64,000 nt of DNA, taken from assembly GCA_942486035.1 (NCBI GenBank), contig CALNXK010000129.1, positions 1,047,001 through 1,111,000 on the forward strand. The letters run 5' to 3'. The translations under genes and the position numbers were made by a program. The DNA comes from Porites lobata. Lineage: Eukaryota > Cnidaria > Anthozoa > Scleractinia > Poritidae. Shown one piece after another: positions 20,601-32,400 of the stretch (positions within the stretch are counted from its first letter, which is position 1; each line of letters starts with the position of its first letter). Below the pieces are notes generated by a model. It saw only the letters and a program-made list of their open reading frames with translations, was not told the origin of the DNA and searched no databases.

Positions 20601-22087
20601 CGAGCGTGAGGTCGCGGGTTCGATTCCCAGGGTCTGACCAATACTCAGGGTCTTTAAATAACTGAGAAATGAAGGTATTGCCTTTGCCCTGCAAACGGCT
20701 AGGCCGTCGTGTGATTTGAATGACACGGCGTAAAATGGAACTTGGGTACGGTCATCAAGAATTAAACTCCAGGCAAATTCACCAACAGTTGAGTCGAAAT
20801 CATTGAGTTTGAAATCATCCAGTAGTCACGTCGCTATCAATATTAGGGTGATTTAGCAGCAGAACGGGAACATCAGTTGACGACGGCAAATCAAACAACT
20901 GGCTTGACCAATGGCAGAGCGACAAATTGGACACCGGAAGTCGAGTTCAGTCGTTTTCGCGCGCTTTCCCGTCGTCAAATGACGTTCGTGTTCTGTTGCT
21001 AAATCAGCCTAATATTGCTCTGGAGAACGCATACAACAATAAGGAATAAAAATTACCAAAGAATGCAGATTTGAACCCATATGTATCGTTATTTTAGACA
21101 GTGTTACGAAATTGCTTCTTGCCTTTTCTTACAGGTGGTAGTGTCCGTATGCCGGCGTTTTTCAATGGAATATTTGGACATAAACCCAGTCCCTCTGTAG
21201 TTCCTAATCAGGGCCACTTTCCTCAAGGCTCAAGTGAGGCCTTTGATGAGTATCTGATCATGGGTCCTCTCTGCAGGTACGCTGATGATCTAATCCCGAT
21301 GCTGAAGGCTATGGCAGGCCCAACAGCTTATGAGCTTAAATTGGACGAGGAGGTAGATCTATCCGCTATTAAAGTTTACACCATAAGCGATGGAGAGTAC
21401 CCTTTTTTAACTTCACCTGTGGACACCGACCTGCTGATGGCCCAGGAACAGGTTTGTTCCTTTTTGCAGGAACGATTTGGGGCGACAGTTGAAGACGCTC
21501 ATATGACGCTTTTCCGATACTCACCCCTTATATGGTCAGCTATGATCCTCTCGGCAGAGAGTAACAAAATCACATCACAATTTTTGCAGAGGGAAAGCGG
21601 CTCAGTGTCCATGAACCCGTTTGTTGAGATTTTCAAGTATCTTCTGGGATATTCGAAGTATCATTACGTCACACTTGCAGTGGCAGGCATCGAGCACCTC
21701 AGAAATCCTTTACCCCACTGTCTGCCTGATGTGTCCTCGAGATTTGTGCAGATGGGCTTGAAACTGCGAGAGCAAATTCAAGCTCTCCTTGGAAGTAATG
21801 GCATTTTGCTTTTTCCGTCGCACCCCAACACAGCTCTTTCACATAACAGGCCGTTTCTAGCGCCGTTGAACTTTAGTTACACGTCGATCTTCAACGTACT
21901 CCACCTTCCTGTCACGCAGTGCCCTATGGGTCTTGATAAAAATGGTCTTCCGCTGGGTATTCAGATTGCTGCCGCAAGAAATAATGACCGGCTATCAATC
22001 GCAGTCGCTAAGCAACTTGAACATCAGTTTGGTGGATGGAGAGACTGGTACCCTGGGAAAACTTCGGAAGACAAGAAAAATGAGTAA
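17689..22087 (+). CDS. FAAH2: Fatty-acid amide hydrolase 2-like amidase
   Basis: Two exons, 17689-18385 and 21135-22087, join in phase 1 to give 549 residues (human FAAH2 is about 532). FAAH2 is a membrane-bound amidase-signature serine hydrolase that cleaves fatty-acid primary amides and N-acylethanolamines. Seen: a hydrophobic N-terminus (MGVIRILLSLVSLVFKALDS) that could anchor it, the Lys136 region GVPITVKES, the cis-Ser motif GGSSGG (Ser211) and the nucleophile motif GSDVGGSVRMPA (Ser235). The 99- and 24-residue spacings of the Ser-Ser-Lys triad match the family. The C-terminal half has GIFGHKPSPSVVPN and FNVLHLPVTQCPMGL, typical of FAAH2. The intron splits a Gly codon just before the nucleophile, so the gene cannot be active without splicing. 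The start is the first ATG of the open frame and keeps the N-terminal anchor. A more general FAAH2-like amidase paralogue is possible, as cnidarians may have several. Confidence 0.95.
18478..19145. mobile_element. Outer inverted-repeat element hosting a MITE
   Basis: The left arm (about 18484-18532, containing CACGCGCTAAAAAATC and GCGCCAAATTTTTGGCAC) pairs with the right arm (about 19084-19136). A 399-bp CAGGG-ended MITE at 18570-18968 interrupts it; removing that element and one AATTTT copy restores a continuous interior. A second small hairpin, GTGCCGAGACCGCCTCCGGG opposite GGTAGTCTCGGCAC, lies near the right arm. Confidence 0.7.
18570..18968. mobile_element. MITE, CAGGGGCACCCAACGA family, copy A
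   Basis: Ends CAGGGGCACCCAACGA and TCGTTGGGTGCCCCTG; perfect 6-bp duplication AATTTT at 18564-18569 and 18969-18974. Length 399 bp, no coding capacity. The interior is rich in CGAAAATT/AATTTTCG oligomers. Copy B is at 20052-20535. Confidence 0.88.
19377..19894. mobile_element. Tandem array of three related MITEs
   Basis: Units lie at about 19377-19536, 19561-19732 and 19737-19894. Each is bounded by inverted ends related to GGTGATGTTACACGGGACGA and GATTCGCAACGACGATTTT, and each has a centre of CAACATTGTTGCAACC-type inverted oligomers. Units 2 and 3 are separated by only a few bases. There is no open frame; all are non-autonomous. Confidence 0.75.
20052..20535. mobile_element. MITE, CAGGGGCACCCAACGA family, copy B
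   Basis: Ends CAGGGGCACCCAACGAC and GTCGTTGGGTGCCCCTG with perfect 6-bp duplication CATGAT at 20046-20051 and 20536-20541. Length 484 bp; interior AAAATTTTC-rich like copy A but of different length. Confidence 0.88.
20567..20745 (+). mobile_element. tRNA-derived SINE
   Basis: The 5' head is tRNA-like: box A-like TTAGCGAAGTCGGTAGAGCG and a perfect box B GGTTCGATTCC, then ...GGTCTGACCA. The acceptor stem does not close, so it is not a functional tRNA gene. The body (ACTCAGGGTCTTTAAATAAC, CTGCAAACGGCTAGGC) matches the element at 42958-43160. Confidence 0.75.
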
Positions 22088-25000
22088 AATTCTTAAAGTT
22101 TACATAGCAGGCCTTCTACACTGCGAGCAGAGGTTTCTTTCTTGCATATGGCTTTTAGCATTAACGAAGTCGTTCGCGTAGCTTGTCAGTCGCGTAGCTG
22201 GTTTAATTTATGCGACCAACAAGCCACGCAAACGACTTCGTTAACGCTAAAAACCATGCAAGAGAGAAACCTCTGCTCGCAGGGCCTTCCAAGTCCTTCA
22301 AGCTTAGTCGATAAAATGGCAGACAACCACATTTTTCCATCATGTATACCCTGTGTACCGAAAAAACACCTGAAGTGCATTTCTCAAAACTCCAGAAGAG
22401 TTTTCCGGCTCGGAAAGTGGTTTTCCTCACCCGTTTCTTGACGAATTTTTGGAGTTTTGGCGCAAAATAGCCCAACATACCTCTAGATCTTGTTAAGTTC
22501 AACGATTTTTTTTAGACCTTGCAGACTGACCCATTTACTATTATGAATGCCTTAAATGTAATCGTACAAAGGAGACATTTAGCTTCCTACAAGGTTGTTA
22601 TATTAGGCTGAGTATCAGGCTTAAATCTCCTCTCCCTTACCCCCTTAGGATAGGAAGGCCTGTCGTACTTAGGCTACTGTCATATATTCCGGCATTAACT
22701 ATGTAACTGACTTCTTTTCAAAATTTGAGCGGAGAGAGCAGTATTGAAGAAACTCCTAAATGTCTTCAAATGAAGTTGAGTTACGAAACGAATGCACGCG
22801 ATCACTAGTGCACATGTTTAAAACTTAACTCTTGACGTTCACATCACATTTTTCAGGGGCGTAGCTAGCTTTTCGACTAGTTGTAGATAGGCCTGGCTGA
22901 CTTTCATTTCCACACACCTGGCTGTATATGGCTAGTACGCACTAACTTCACGAACTTTTTGCCGGAGCTCTTAAGCGTTTTAGCTCACCCCAACAACGCA
23001 TAATTTATTACAAGTGATAGAGTGATCAAACCAATAATTTGTAGGCCCAGGCCTACAAGTCTTTGGGATGGCTACGCCCCTGTTTTTAGAGTATATCCAC
23101 AGCTTGTTGCTTGTTGTCGCTGTTTTGACATCTTCGCGAGTTTAATATTTTTGACTTTACTCTTTTTATTGTTGTTGAAATTCCATCTTTTAACCTTTTC
23201 TCTTTTTAAATTGTACCTTTTGATTGTTTAAGTCTATTGTAGTAGCTACACAAAACGCAAAGCCTGCACTTTGAAGAGCGTTTTCGAAAAAGTTCTGTTT
23301 TAGGTAGAGAATAAAGATGTAGTTTGAAATTTATTCGACATAGAATGGACTTTGGCGAAGCGATTCCACTACAATATTCAGATTTTTGTTACGGGTTTCT
23401 CAAAACCTACCCCATCCTTTTTGAATTTATAAATTAATATATTTTTTTAATATTGTTATTACACATTGTAAATATAGTACAATGTATTTCTAATTACGTC
23501 TTGGAATTCTAATTCCCGGCACAGGGTGTATACTGAGTTATGTCATTTTTAGATCTTACTTTTATTGTTTCTTTCAGAATTTAAATTAAACCGGCAGATT
23601 GGTGTAAAGCTCTGTTTTCTTGAATCTCTGATTTGAGTTAACGTTCACTTTCTCCCTTCGGAATTATGGCTAATTTTTGCAAGGCAAAAATTTTAATCTA
23701 TTGATCATTCAACCGATTGTTTGGCCCGAAATCAGTGTTACAGGCAAATGTAAGTAACAAAATCAGTGTTCTTTCTGCAACGAAGGATGCAACTGCAACG
23801 CTACAATTGTCACATTCACCAGGGACCTGGGGCCCACAGGAAGTTACCCAGGACTCTTTTCACAGGACTACAAGCCTACAAAGCCTGGCGCATAACTACT
23901 GAGCTCAGTTACCCAAGATGGCGTCTTCGTGTTGTTTTCCCGGGCCTGGTTGTTGCTATTAAATTGTTTGAGTTTTTATAGTGTCGGACAATGAATTATG
24001 CTTTCTTAAAGTTTCCTGATGTAAATAGGTGGCAAATAGGTTTGCCATTTACTCGTTGTTGCTACGGTTATTGAGGTTATTTGCCAAAGTAAAAAGTAGA
24101 AGCACAATTTCTTCACTTTTTGCTTTAACGAGCATAATTTACAAAAACTAGCATACTAAGGAGCATAATTTTAGAAATGACTAGCACTGGTAGTAGCATA
24201 TTATTCTACTTTTGCGAGCGCATTCTATCCTAATCAATAGTTCCCTAATTATATTTGACGCTAAACATTGTCAGGCACATACCTTCATGGCCTTGAAATC
24301 ACAGCCGATTTCATGTAATAAGCAAAGTGAAAAAAGGCCGAAAAAAGGCTCAAAAGCAATACCCTTTACAAGCGGCACATACCTATATATCTTATATAGT
24401 ACCCCCAGAGGGAGAAAGGAAGCTATCCCATCCTTTTTATTTCCGTATTTCGTATGCTTTTGCCATGCAGTATACAAGCGATGACCAAAACAAAAACTTC
24501 GAATGCGGGTAGCGCCTTGATTCAAACCGCAACTGGTCTGTTCCAGTCGCATTGAGCTTGTTGAAAGAAGTTTTACATATATAAATTGCAAATTCATGTT
24601 ATGCTGCGCGCAAGATACCTTCTTGGTCACTTATTTCTGTTAAAACGTAATGCAGCTTTCCAGTGAATACTGAAACAAACTGAAGACTCCCACACCGCAA
24701 GGATTCTATTCACGATATTTTCGGCATGTCTTGTGTCTGGAAACTGATCCTCCCCGGAAAAATATTGAAAAAACTTCAAGATTATCCAGTACTGCCAAGG
24801 TCGGCGGGTGTGAAAAAAGACTATATATTGGCATCTTCCCGATTTGCGGTGATGTTTTTCCGTTGCATCCTGGGCAGATCATGGGAAAGTCTGTGCGGTA
24901 TTATAAATGTGGGAAAGAAAACTGAGCTGAGTGGAAATTGAGATAGAAGCTTTTATAGATTTTCTACCTTTTTTTCCTTGCCGGTTTTTGATTCTGCCCG

Positions 25001-26327
25001 TTTCATCTGTTCCCAGTTAGAGCCTGTCCGACCACCCCTTACCCTTTTTTTTTATTTATTTAAAAACTCCTTTTCAAGTTCTGTCATTTTAGTCTGAAGT
25101 TAGCTGTATATTTCAAACGTTTCAGCGGATTAACAGTGGTCCGGGACAGGGTGGGAAAAAGAATCACATAATGGTCTCAGAACCCATGCCGCACAGTCAT
25201 CCCACCCGAATTTTCCAGGAGTACGGTCCCCTTGTTTGACTGCCTTTACAACCACTTGATAGGCAGTGTTCGAATGAGGCACATTGCAAAAGGATGGAGT
25301 AACTTGTTCCAGGCGCGGATCTAGGATCAATACTGACCGACTTTCTGAACGAGCGACGAAGGCGCAAGGTTGTAAAGGGGTGCGGGGACATGCTCCCCCA
25401 GGAAATTTCCTGGGTTTCTGAGTATTCTGACAGGATATTGTCAAATTCCATTTTCCTCGGATAAAGCCTTGCAAATCGGCTGATTATTTCATCTCTCGAT
25501 TTCAACTTGGAGAATTTTTTTATATATTAAAAATATGTATGAAAACTCTTACTGATTTCGGTAAAACGACGGAAACCGGAGTGGATCAGCGGCTGTGTTG
25601 AAGGGAAAGGGCTTAGAACAGCGATTTATAAGCGCTATATATATTCCATTAAGGCAACCTTATCGCCTGCAGATCCATTTGAAAACACTGAGGCGATCCG
25701 TTTATCTAAAAGCTAATTGGCAGCGTTAAATGATACCTTGGTTTGTACTTTCCGGTGTACTTTTAACTGAGATGTTTGAACATTTCAGCCAGTTGCCTGC
25801 TGCGTTTCTATTCCGTTATGGTTGAATATAGGAAGTTTAAAAAACGAGCACCAGCTGTGTACTCGATTCGCGAAATTTAATTACCTCGAAAAAAGGCGAT
25901 TCGTCAAAATCGCAAAATTTAAGGTCATCTAAGTCCCGCGAAATATTTCTATTCCAAATTCGCAAAATTAAAGTCGCGCGAAAATAAGTGATGATTAGGT
26001 GTTGTGTGGACTTCTTTGTTTTGTTTGATTAACGTCACTCGTGAAGTTTGCAGGCAGAGGCGAGAAAATCCGCGAAGTATTTTGCACATTTGGGGTGCAA
26101 TTTTTTAGAACTTCCGCTCTTGCTGATCGCTGATCGGCCCTTTTCCAAAACGTAAAAAAACCTTATGCTTTTGTATTCTGTATAGCAGAGTCCTCTTGCC
26201 GTGAGACGAGCTTAGATATTGTTTCTCCGGCCATCGGAGGTTCAAATAGTGTTTTCAAGGCGCCCGAAATGTGAAACGAAGCGTTGAAGAGTTCCTGATT
26301 CCTTGATGAGGAGCCACTTTGTTGCTA
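22088..26327. other. Intergenic DNA, FAAH2 to myosin VI
   Basis: No gene is supported. It holds the FAAH2 3' UTR with a palindrome at 22108-22288; a possible AATAAA lies at 23310-23315 but is remote. Short open frames (for example on the minus strand at 25130-25505) contain GGACPRTPLQ, which comes from a repeat-like GGGGGAGCATGTCCCCGCACC stretch rather than a conserved gene. Confidence 0.45.
22108..22288. mobile_element. Palindromic MITE in the FAAH2 3' UTR region
   Basis: A hairpin with arms of about 75 bp: CTGCGAGCAGAGGTTTCT and CATTAACGAAGTCGTT on the left pair with AGAAACCTCTGCTCGCAG and AACGACTTCGTTAACG on the right, with a short loop around TTTAATTTATGCGACC. It begins about 20 bp after the FAAH2 stop codon, so it would be transcribed in the 3' UTR. 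Confidence 0.8.
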
Positions 26328-26351
26328 TGACGTCATTTGGTTTTCCACGTG
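26328..26351. promoter_or_regulatory. CRE and E-box upstream of myosin VI
   Basis: A perfect palindromic CRE TGACGTCA (26328-26335) is followed within 11 bp by the E-box CACGTG (26346-26351), about 115-135 bp before the myosin VI start codon. This placement suits a promoter or short 5' UTR. Binding by CREB/ATF and bHLH-Zip factors is inferred from the consensus only. Confidence 0.4.
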
Positions 26352-26463
26352 ACCCAACAGCGACCCGGCAAAAAATAAAGTCGCTAGCTGTGGGTCGGTG
26401 GTACTGAAGAAGGCGATAGTATACCAACAATTGTTCGCAAAGTTTCAAGACTTGCAGAACGTC

Positions 26464-29400
26464 ATGGACGGTGGAAAGAAAGTTTGGGTCCCTGACAACG
26501 AACATGGCTTTCGTTTGGGAGAAATTGTCGATCTTGGATCGGACACGATCACTGTTGAAGTCGATGGTTCAAAGGGAAAGGTCTGATGAGATTAATTTCG
26601 TTAGTTAAGACATTTTTCCCGTTTATAAAAATGTAGATAGATAAGCTTAAATTTTTTTTTTGCAATCTTATTGTAGGTCGTCACGGCTTCCTATGATAGA
26701 GTTTTCCCGTCAGAAAAGGATAATTCGCGAGATTTTGAAGATAATTGTAAGTTGCCAAAGAACGCTAGGTTGCTTGCATACGGGGGTGAAGCTTGTATTA
26801 AGCTTAATTCCACGAAAAAAGTTAAGCGTGGCATTAAATTCCAAATAATTTTTCTGGCTTTAGTTTGAATGCCAGTACTTATTTTGATCTGATATTTCGA
26901 TATTTTGTTATTGTTTTTGGGTATTGGAACCTGGCAGATGTTTTGGCGTTGTTTGAAGCTACGAGATAATCGAGTTTGTCTTTAGCAGACGATTGTGTAA
27001 CTTAATGAAAAACTTAATTTTTGTTGTACTAGCGTTTGACACCGCATTTTTTTTCCAATTGCTAAGTTGCTACATGTATGTTCGAAATTGAGTGGTTTCA
27101 TTACATGTAGAGGGATCGGAATGTTGCAGCTTTAGAAAATTAATAATTAAATTGATTGGTTGCACCTCTGATTGAGGTGTGAGATTTTGAATGGGTTATG
27201 CATACTTTTTTTTTCAAAACGAGGGCCTATTTTCAACCGAACTGTAATATTTCCTAACAACAGTTATCATAAATTTAACAGATAAATGATCTTGCCGTCT
27301 CCCTTTGGCTTACATCTCAAAAGATTGAGCCTCAGTTAATTTTTGTTGTTGTAGAATTGAGTGAATAAGTGAAGAACAAAGAATTTGATTATGTACTTAT
27401 TGACTAAGTGGGAGGTTTGAACAGGAAATTAGTTGGCTTGTGGATTCAAACATTTTTAAGGAGTCTTGGGAAGTTGAAAGGCTGGGTTGAGAATTGTGAG
27501 CTAGAGCAATGAGAACTTTGATGTGCCAGACGTAACGAAAGGCAACCTGAAGTTTGGTTTTTCGCTTTCAGATGGAACGCTTCCATCTAACCCAACTTTT
27601 GTTTTTACTCCTGTATATCTGCCAAGTGTTATGCCTAAGGTGTGATTGTCATGCCTCTGGATTGAAAACTTCGATCTCATGCCTGCTTACGCCCGTGTTC
27701 CAGTTTCTTATTCTGTTAAAAATGTTTGAGCTGTTACAGCAATGACTGTCTTATTTTGAAACATATATTAATATTATTATTTAAACAAACTGGAACTAAT
27801 GAGAAAAGAAAAGTCCATGTTTAAAAATCAAAACTGGATTTTTATTTTTTTATCAGACTGATAATAAGAAGAAAAGGCTGATTTGAATGGACCGTGTGTG
27901 TTCGCCTCGGTTGTAGTTTCTTCCTGGCTACGGCCCTCTCCAAATTCTCTTATTTTAGTAGGGGGAGGTCGTGTTCCTTCGTGTTCTCGCGCTCGTGTTA
28001 GCCAGAACTCTTCACAGCATCTTCAGAATGTCCTTGGAAGTCTTCGGAACGTCTTCAGTTATTAACAGACGCCTACAAAAAATCCTGAAAGTCTCAGATA
28101 AAAATGTCATGCCTATAAATTAAAAAGTTGGCAGGTATACTCCTGTAGCATGAGTTATCAAGTCAGACTATGGAGAGGGAGAAACAATGAACTTCTAGTT
28201 GTTGTTTTGAAGTTCGGGAAAACATCAACGTTCTCTCTGCTAAAGCTCACAATTTAACCCTTTTTGGCTTTTAAGGATCTTTTTGATTCAGCTTAGCTGG
28301 TCCTCCAGCAGTGTGTTCGTTGCCTGAGTCACGCGTTGCCAAATTTTCTCGCCATGTATAGAATCATCAGATCATTATACGTTTCTGGAAAACTGCCCCC
28401 TACCCCTCCCCCAAGCCAACATTAAGACTTTCTTCTCACTTAGGGCAAAATGTTGTCTTAGGGGAGGGGTAGGTGGACATTTTCCTAGAAACATACATGT
28501 ATAATGATCCAATTCATCTTAACCAATCAAAGCAGTGTACATAGTACAAAATCTAGTAACAGTGAACAGAGTTTAACAGGTTCTGCTTCTCTTTTTGCTG
28601 TGTTGGTCCATTCATGAAAAGGTACGACTTTACTCTTTACTTACTTTACTTACCCTCTTTACGTACTCTTTTATAATCTGCAGGTTCATTGATGTTTCTA
28701 AATGAAGCAACTTTATTACACAACTTGAAAATCAGATACCAAAAGGATAAAATATATGTAAGTTTGAAATTAAATGTTTAAGTGACATTTCAGGATGGTT
28801 TCATCTAAAAAAAAAAGTGAGAGAGAAAAAGACAAGAAACAGTTACATTTATTACATATCTACATAATGGGGTTGTTCATAATTGAAGGAATTCTCTTCA
28901 CATGCAGACCTCTTTCTTTTTCCTTTAACAAACAAATTTTGCTTATGGCCAGCTGCTATTAACCTGTGCCACAGAACTAAACCTCTGGTTAAGTCCGTGT
29001 GAGCCAGTGCCTTAATCCTTGTTCTGGGCTCCCACCTGTTTACCGGGATTTGATTACGCACCTTGATTGGCCTGTTAAATCCTGGTTTTCACCAGCGCAC
29101 AAGCATAAGCGCAAGCACATGTGCAAGCAACTGAAAGCTGGGTCGATATAAATATAAGCATAACAAGTTCGGTCTTCTTGTGCTTGTGCTTATGCTTATG
29201 CCTTAGCTTTGACCAGTGAAAAATGGGGTTGGCGTAAGCACAAGCAGAAGCACTAGGCCGTACCCCAATCAAAGGCCATTCTAATCCAGACCTCATATGA
29301 ACATATCAAAAGCAATATGGCAGATGAAGGGTCTGCCCTCTTGTTTTCCTTCAGGTTAAGGAGAGCTGGTAACGAGAATTGAGTTAAATATGGCATTTTG

Positions 29401-32400
29401 CACAAGCTGTGTCCTTATGCTTATAAATGCTTATGCGCTAGTGAAAAACAGGCTTAAGAAAACCATTGTCAATTTTTTAGTCAGGCTGAAGGGAAATTCA
29501 AAATGCACTTCTGGTACATATAATTCATTGAGTTCTTGCCCCATTGTTCTTGCCAGCACTGGCAGCTCTCCTCCACCAAAATTTTCCACAAACTTGCATC
29601 TTTAGCTTGCAGGCTACAGTGATTTTGTTACCTCTGCGTCCTGCATCCCTGACGCGTAAAAATCCTTAAAGACAGAAAATAATTCATGGCATGCATCCTG
29701 TAGGATGCAAAGATCGATCGCTTGAGCCTTGTGTTTTTGTAGAAATGTCCTGTTCATGTAATTTTTGTCAGTGGCAGCTAAATGTATTTAATGGTTGTTG
29801 TTTAACAATGCATATTTTTTTTAGCCTTTGTTGTGCTTTAAAATAGAAGGACTATATTTTAACAGTATACTGTAGTAAAGGGTTTTGGGTCTGTCTTCAT
29901 ATTCTTGAACTGTCTGGTTACATAAAGGCCCAAGCATTTTCAATTTCGGATTTGTGGTTTTGACTGGGACTCATTGGTTCTAGACTGGGGCGCATGATTT
30001 TTCACAAAATGAGTCTGAGGACCCACCACTTAACTATTTGTAACAAAATCACTGAGGCTATCAGTACCTTGGCAGTGGGTCCCACCGTAATAAGCAGTTT
30101 TATTTTTGTAATGTTCAGACTTATGTTGCCAACATTTTGCTTGCTGTCAACCCGTATCATGAGGTCAAAGATCTCTACTCCAAGGAGAGAATCAGACAGT
30201 ATCATGGAAAGTCTTTGGGTGTGTTGCCTCCACACGTGTTTGCTATTGGTAAGAACTATGTGAAACTTTTCTAGAAAATGAAGTGTTATTTTGGTTAGAT
30301 TCTGATAGATGTGTCTATTGATGTATTTGATTTATACTGAATCAAGATGTCTTGGATTTCAGCTGACAAAGCATACAGAGATATGAGGGCTTACAAACAG
30401 AGTCAGTCTGTGATTGTCAGTGGTGTGTAATTTTTTTGTTTTTAATTAATGTACATTCTAGGTTTGTTGTTTAATAGTGTTACTGAAACTGTCACCTATA
30501 AACCCCCCCACCCAGGTAAATCTACCTGTAAATGAAAGAATACATTCGAGTAATTTATAAGCCCCCATAATATTAGCATCTTAGTTCTTGGTCTTATTGA
30601 AATGGATTTGATTTATTATGATGTTTTGAAGTGTCATCAAAAACCAGTAAATGCAACACAATAAGCACTTCTATCTATAGTTTATTTCAAAGCACTTTTT
30701 CTATTCTGGTTATAAGGCTCCTTGGATATTGGCGCCTCTGTTAAGCACTCCAGCACTCCTAAAACCTCTTATGACAATGTGTAAGCCTAGGGTTATAAGC
30801 ATTTATGGTAATTAATTATTACGGGACTCAACATTCAGAAAAACAAAACAAAACAGAAAAACTTTGGACCATCTGGCCCCTTACTAAAAGATGGTAAGCT
30901 GGAATTAAAGGGAGCCCAGTGCTCTGAAATCCTGTGAAATCCAAGGTTCGCAGCATGTGATAATTCTATGTAAACACTAATATTCCCTAGTCGCCCAAGA
31001 GAAAACTTAATGCACCACCTAGTGCTGCTATAACAGAACCCTTGAACTGGTGATATTTAGTGGGATTACTGCTCCATTGTTTATCATCAAAGAGTTATTT
31101 TTTGCTGGTTTGGGCTCCCCTCATTTGGTGGGAATGTATTCAACCCATTTTGTTGTTTGTTTTCAGGTGAAAGTGGTGCTGGAAAAACAGAGTCAACAAA
31201 GTATATTCTAAGGTATGTGAATGTGAAATTTTGACACTACTTTTAATTTGGATTAATATCATTTTTGCTTACAGACGTAATCTTTGTGTTGTTGCAGATA
31301 TTTGACAGAATCATGGGGATCAGGTGACCAAGGCCGCATTGAGCAGAGAATTCTTGAAGGTGAACTTAAAAATGCACTAAATGTTTTAATACTACTACTA
31401 CTATACTGTTACAGTGACTACAACTGCAATGTATACCTCAGATATAGGTAAGGTAAATAGGTAACCACGGGCACACAAGCTAAAGGCCCAAATGGCCGGA
31501 CTTTATACCGGTTTCCATAGCATGAAGCGTGCCTAGGAGTATTGCTACTCCCCCCTGGACAGGATGCTAGTCCATTACAGGGTTACCCCCCAGGCAGTTT
31601 GTCGCTGGTAGCCATTTATACACCTGGGTGAAGAGAGACAAAGTGGAGTAAAGTTCCTTGCCTTTAAAACTCGACGGGTGAGGCTTGAACCCCGGACCTC
31701 CAGATCTAGAGTTTTTAAGGTGTTAACCCTTTAAGTCCCAATGGTGACCAACATCAATTTTCTCCCAACAACATTCATACCTTGCCAAGAGATAAGGTAA
31801 TGAGAATTTATAAAATGATCAACAAAGACAAAATCAGTGCTTTGATCTTCTATCAAATTCTCTCAACTAATTCTTGAAGGAAATGCATGGAGATCAGTTT
31901 GGAAAATTTGTCTCTGGATATTGGGGCTTAAAGGGTTAACCGCTCGGCCACACAAGCCTCCACATCAGATATAACTGGGTTGTTCAAAGTGGGGTTAAGA
32001 TAACCCGGGGTTAGTGCCAATGTGGAATTCAGAAATAAAACCTTAAAAAGCAAATTCAGTTTTATAAGAATTCCGGATTAAAATTTAACTCCAGGTTAGT
32101 GCTAATCGTCCTTCGAACGACTGTGCCTAGATCTTTACATTCATCTGCGGCGTGGTCTGCCTCTGTGACACAGTCATCTCTTCTGTCTTCAAAAGTGCTT
32201 ACTAGTGAGCAGTTATGCTATAGCTTATACCATAAAATTATTGCTACCTCTACTGATGTTAATATTGTAATTATAGCTCGTAATAACTAAGCAAGAAAAA
32301 TGCTTTACACAGGCTACAAGAATGAAGATCACAAAAAATGCCAAAAAGTTTCAAAATCATCACCTAGAAACATGAATAATACATTAAAAATTTTGAAATA

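Noticed and set aside
20567..20645. Possible genuine tRNA gene
   Set aside because: Boxes A and B are good but the acceptor stem is mismatched and a SINE body follows, shared with 42958-43160.
25130..25505. Overlapping minus-strand open frames of about 100 codons
   Set aside because: Composition and the GGACPRTPLQ string look like translated repeat DNA; no start context, splice structure or family similarity.
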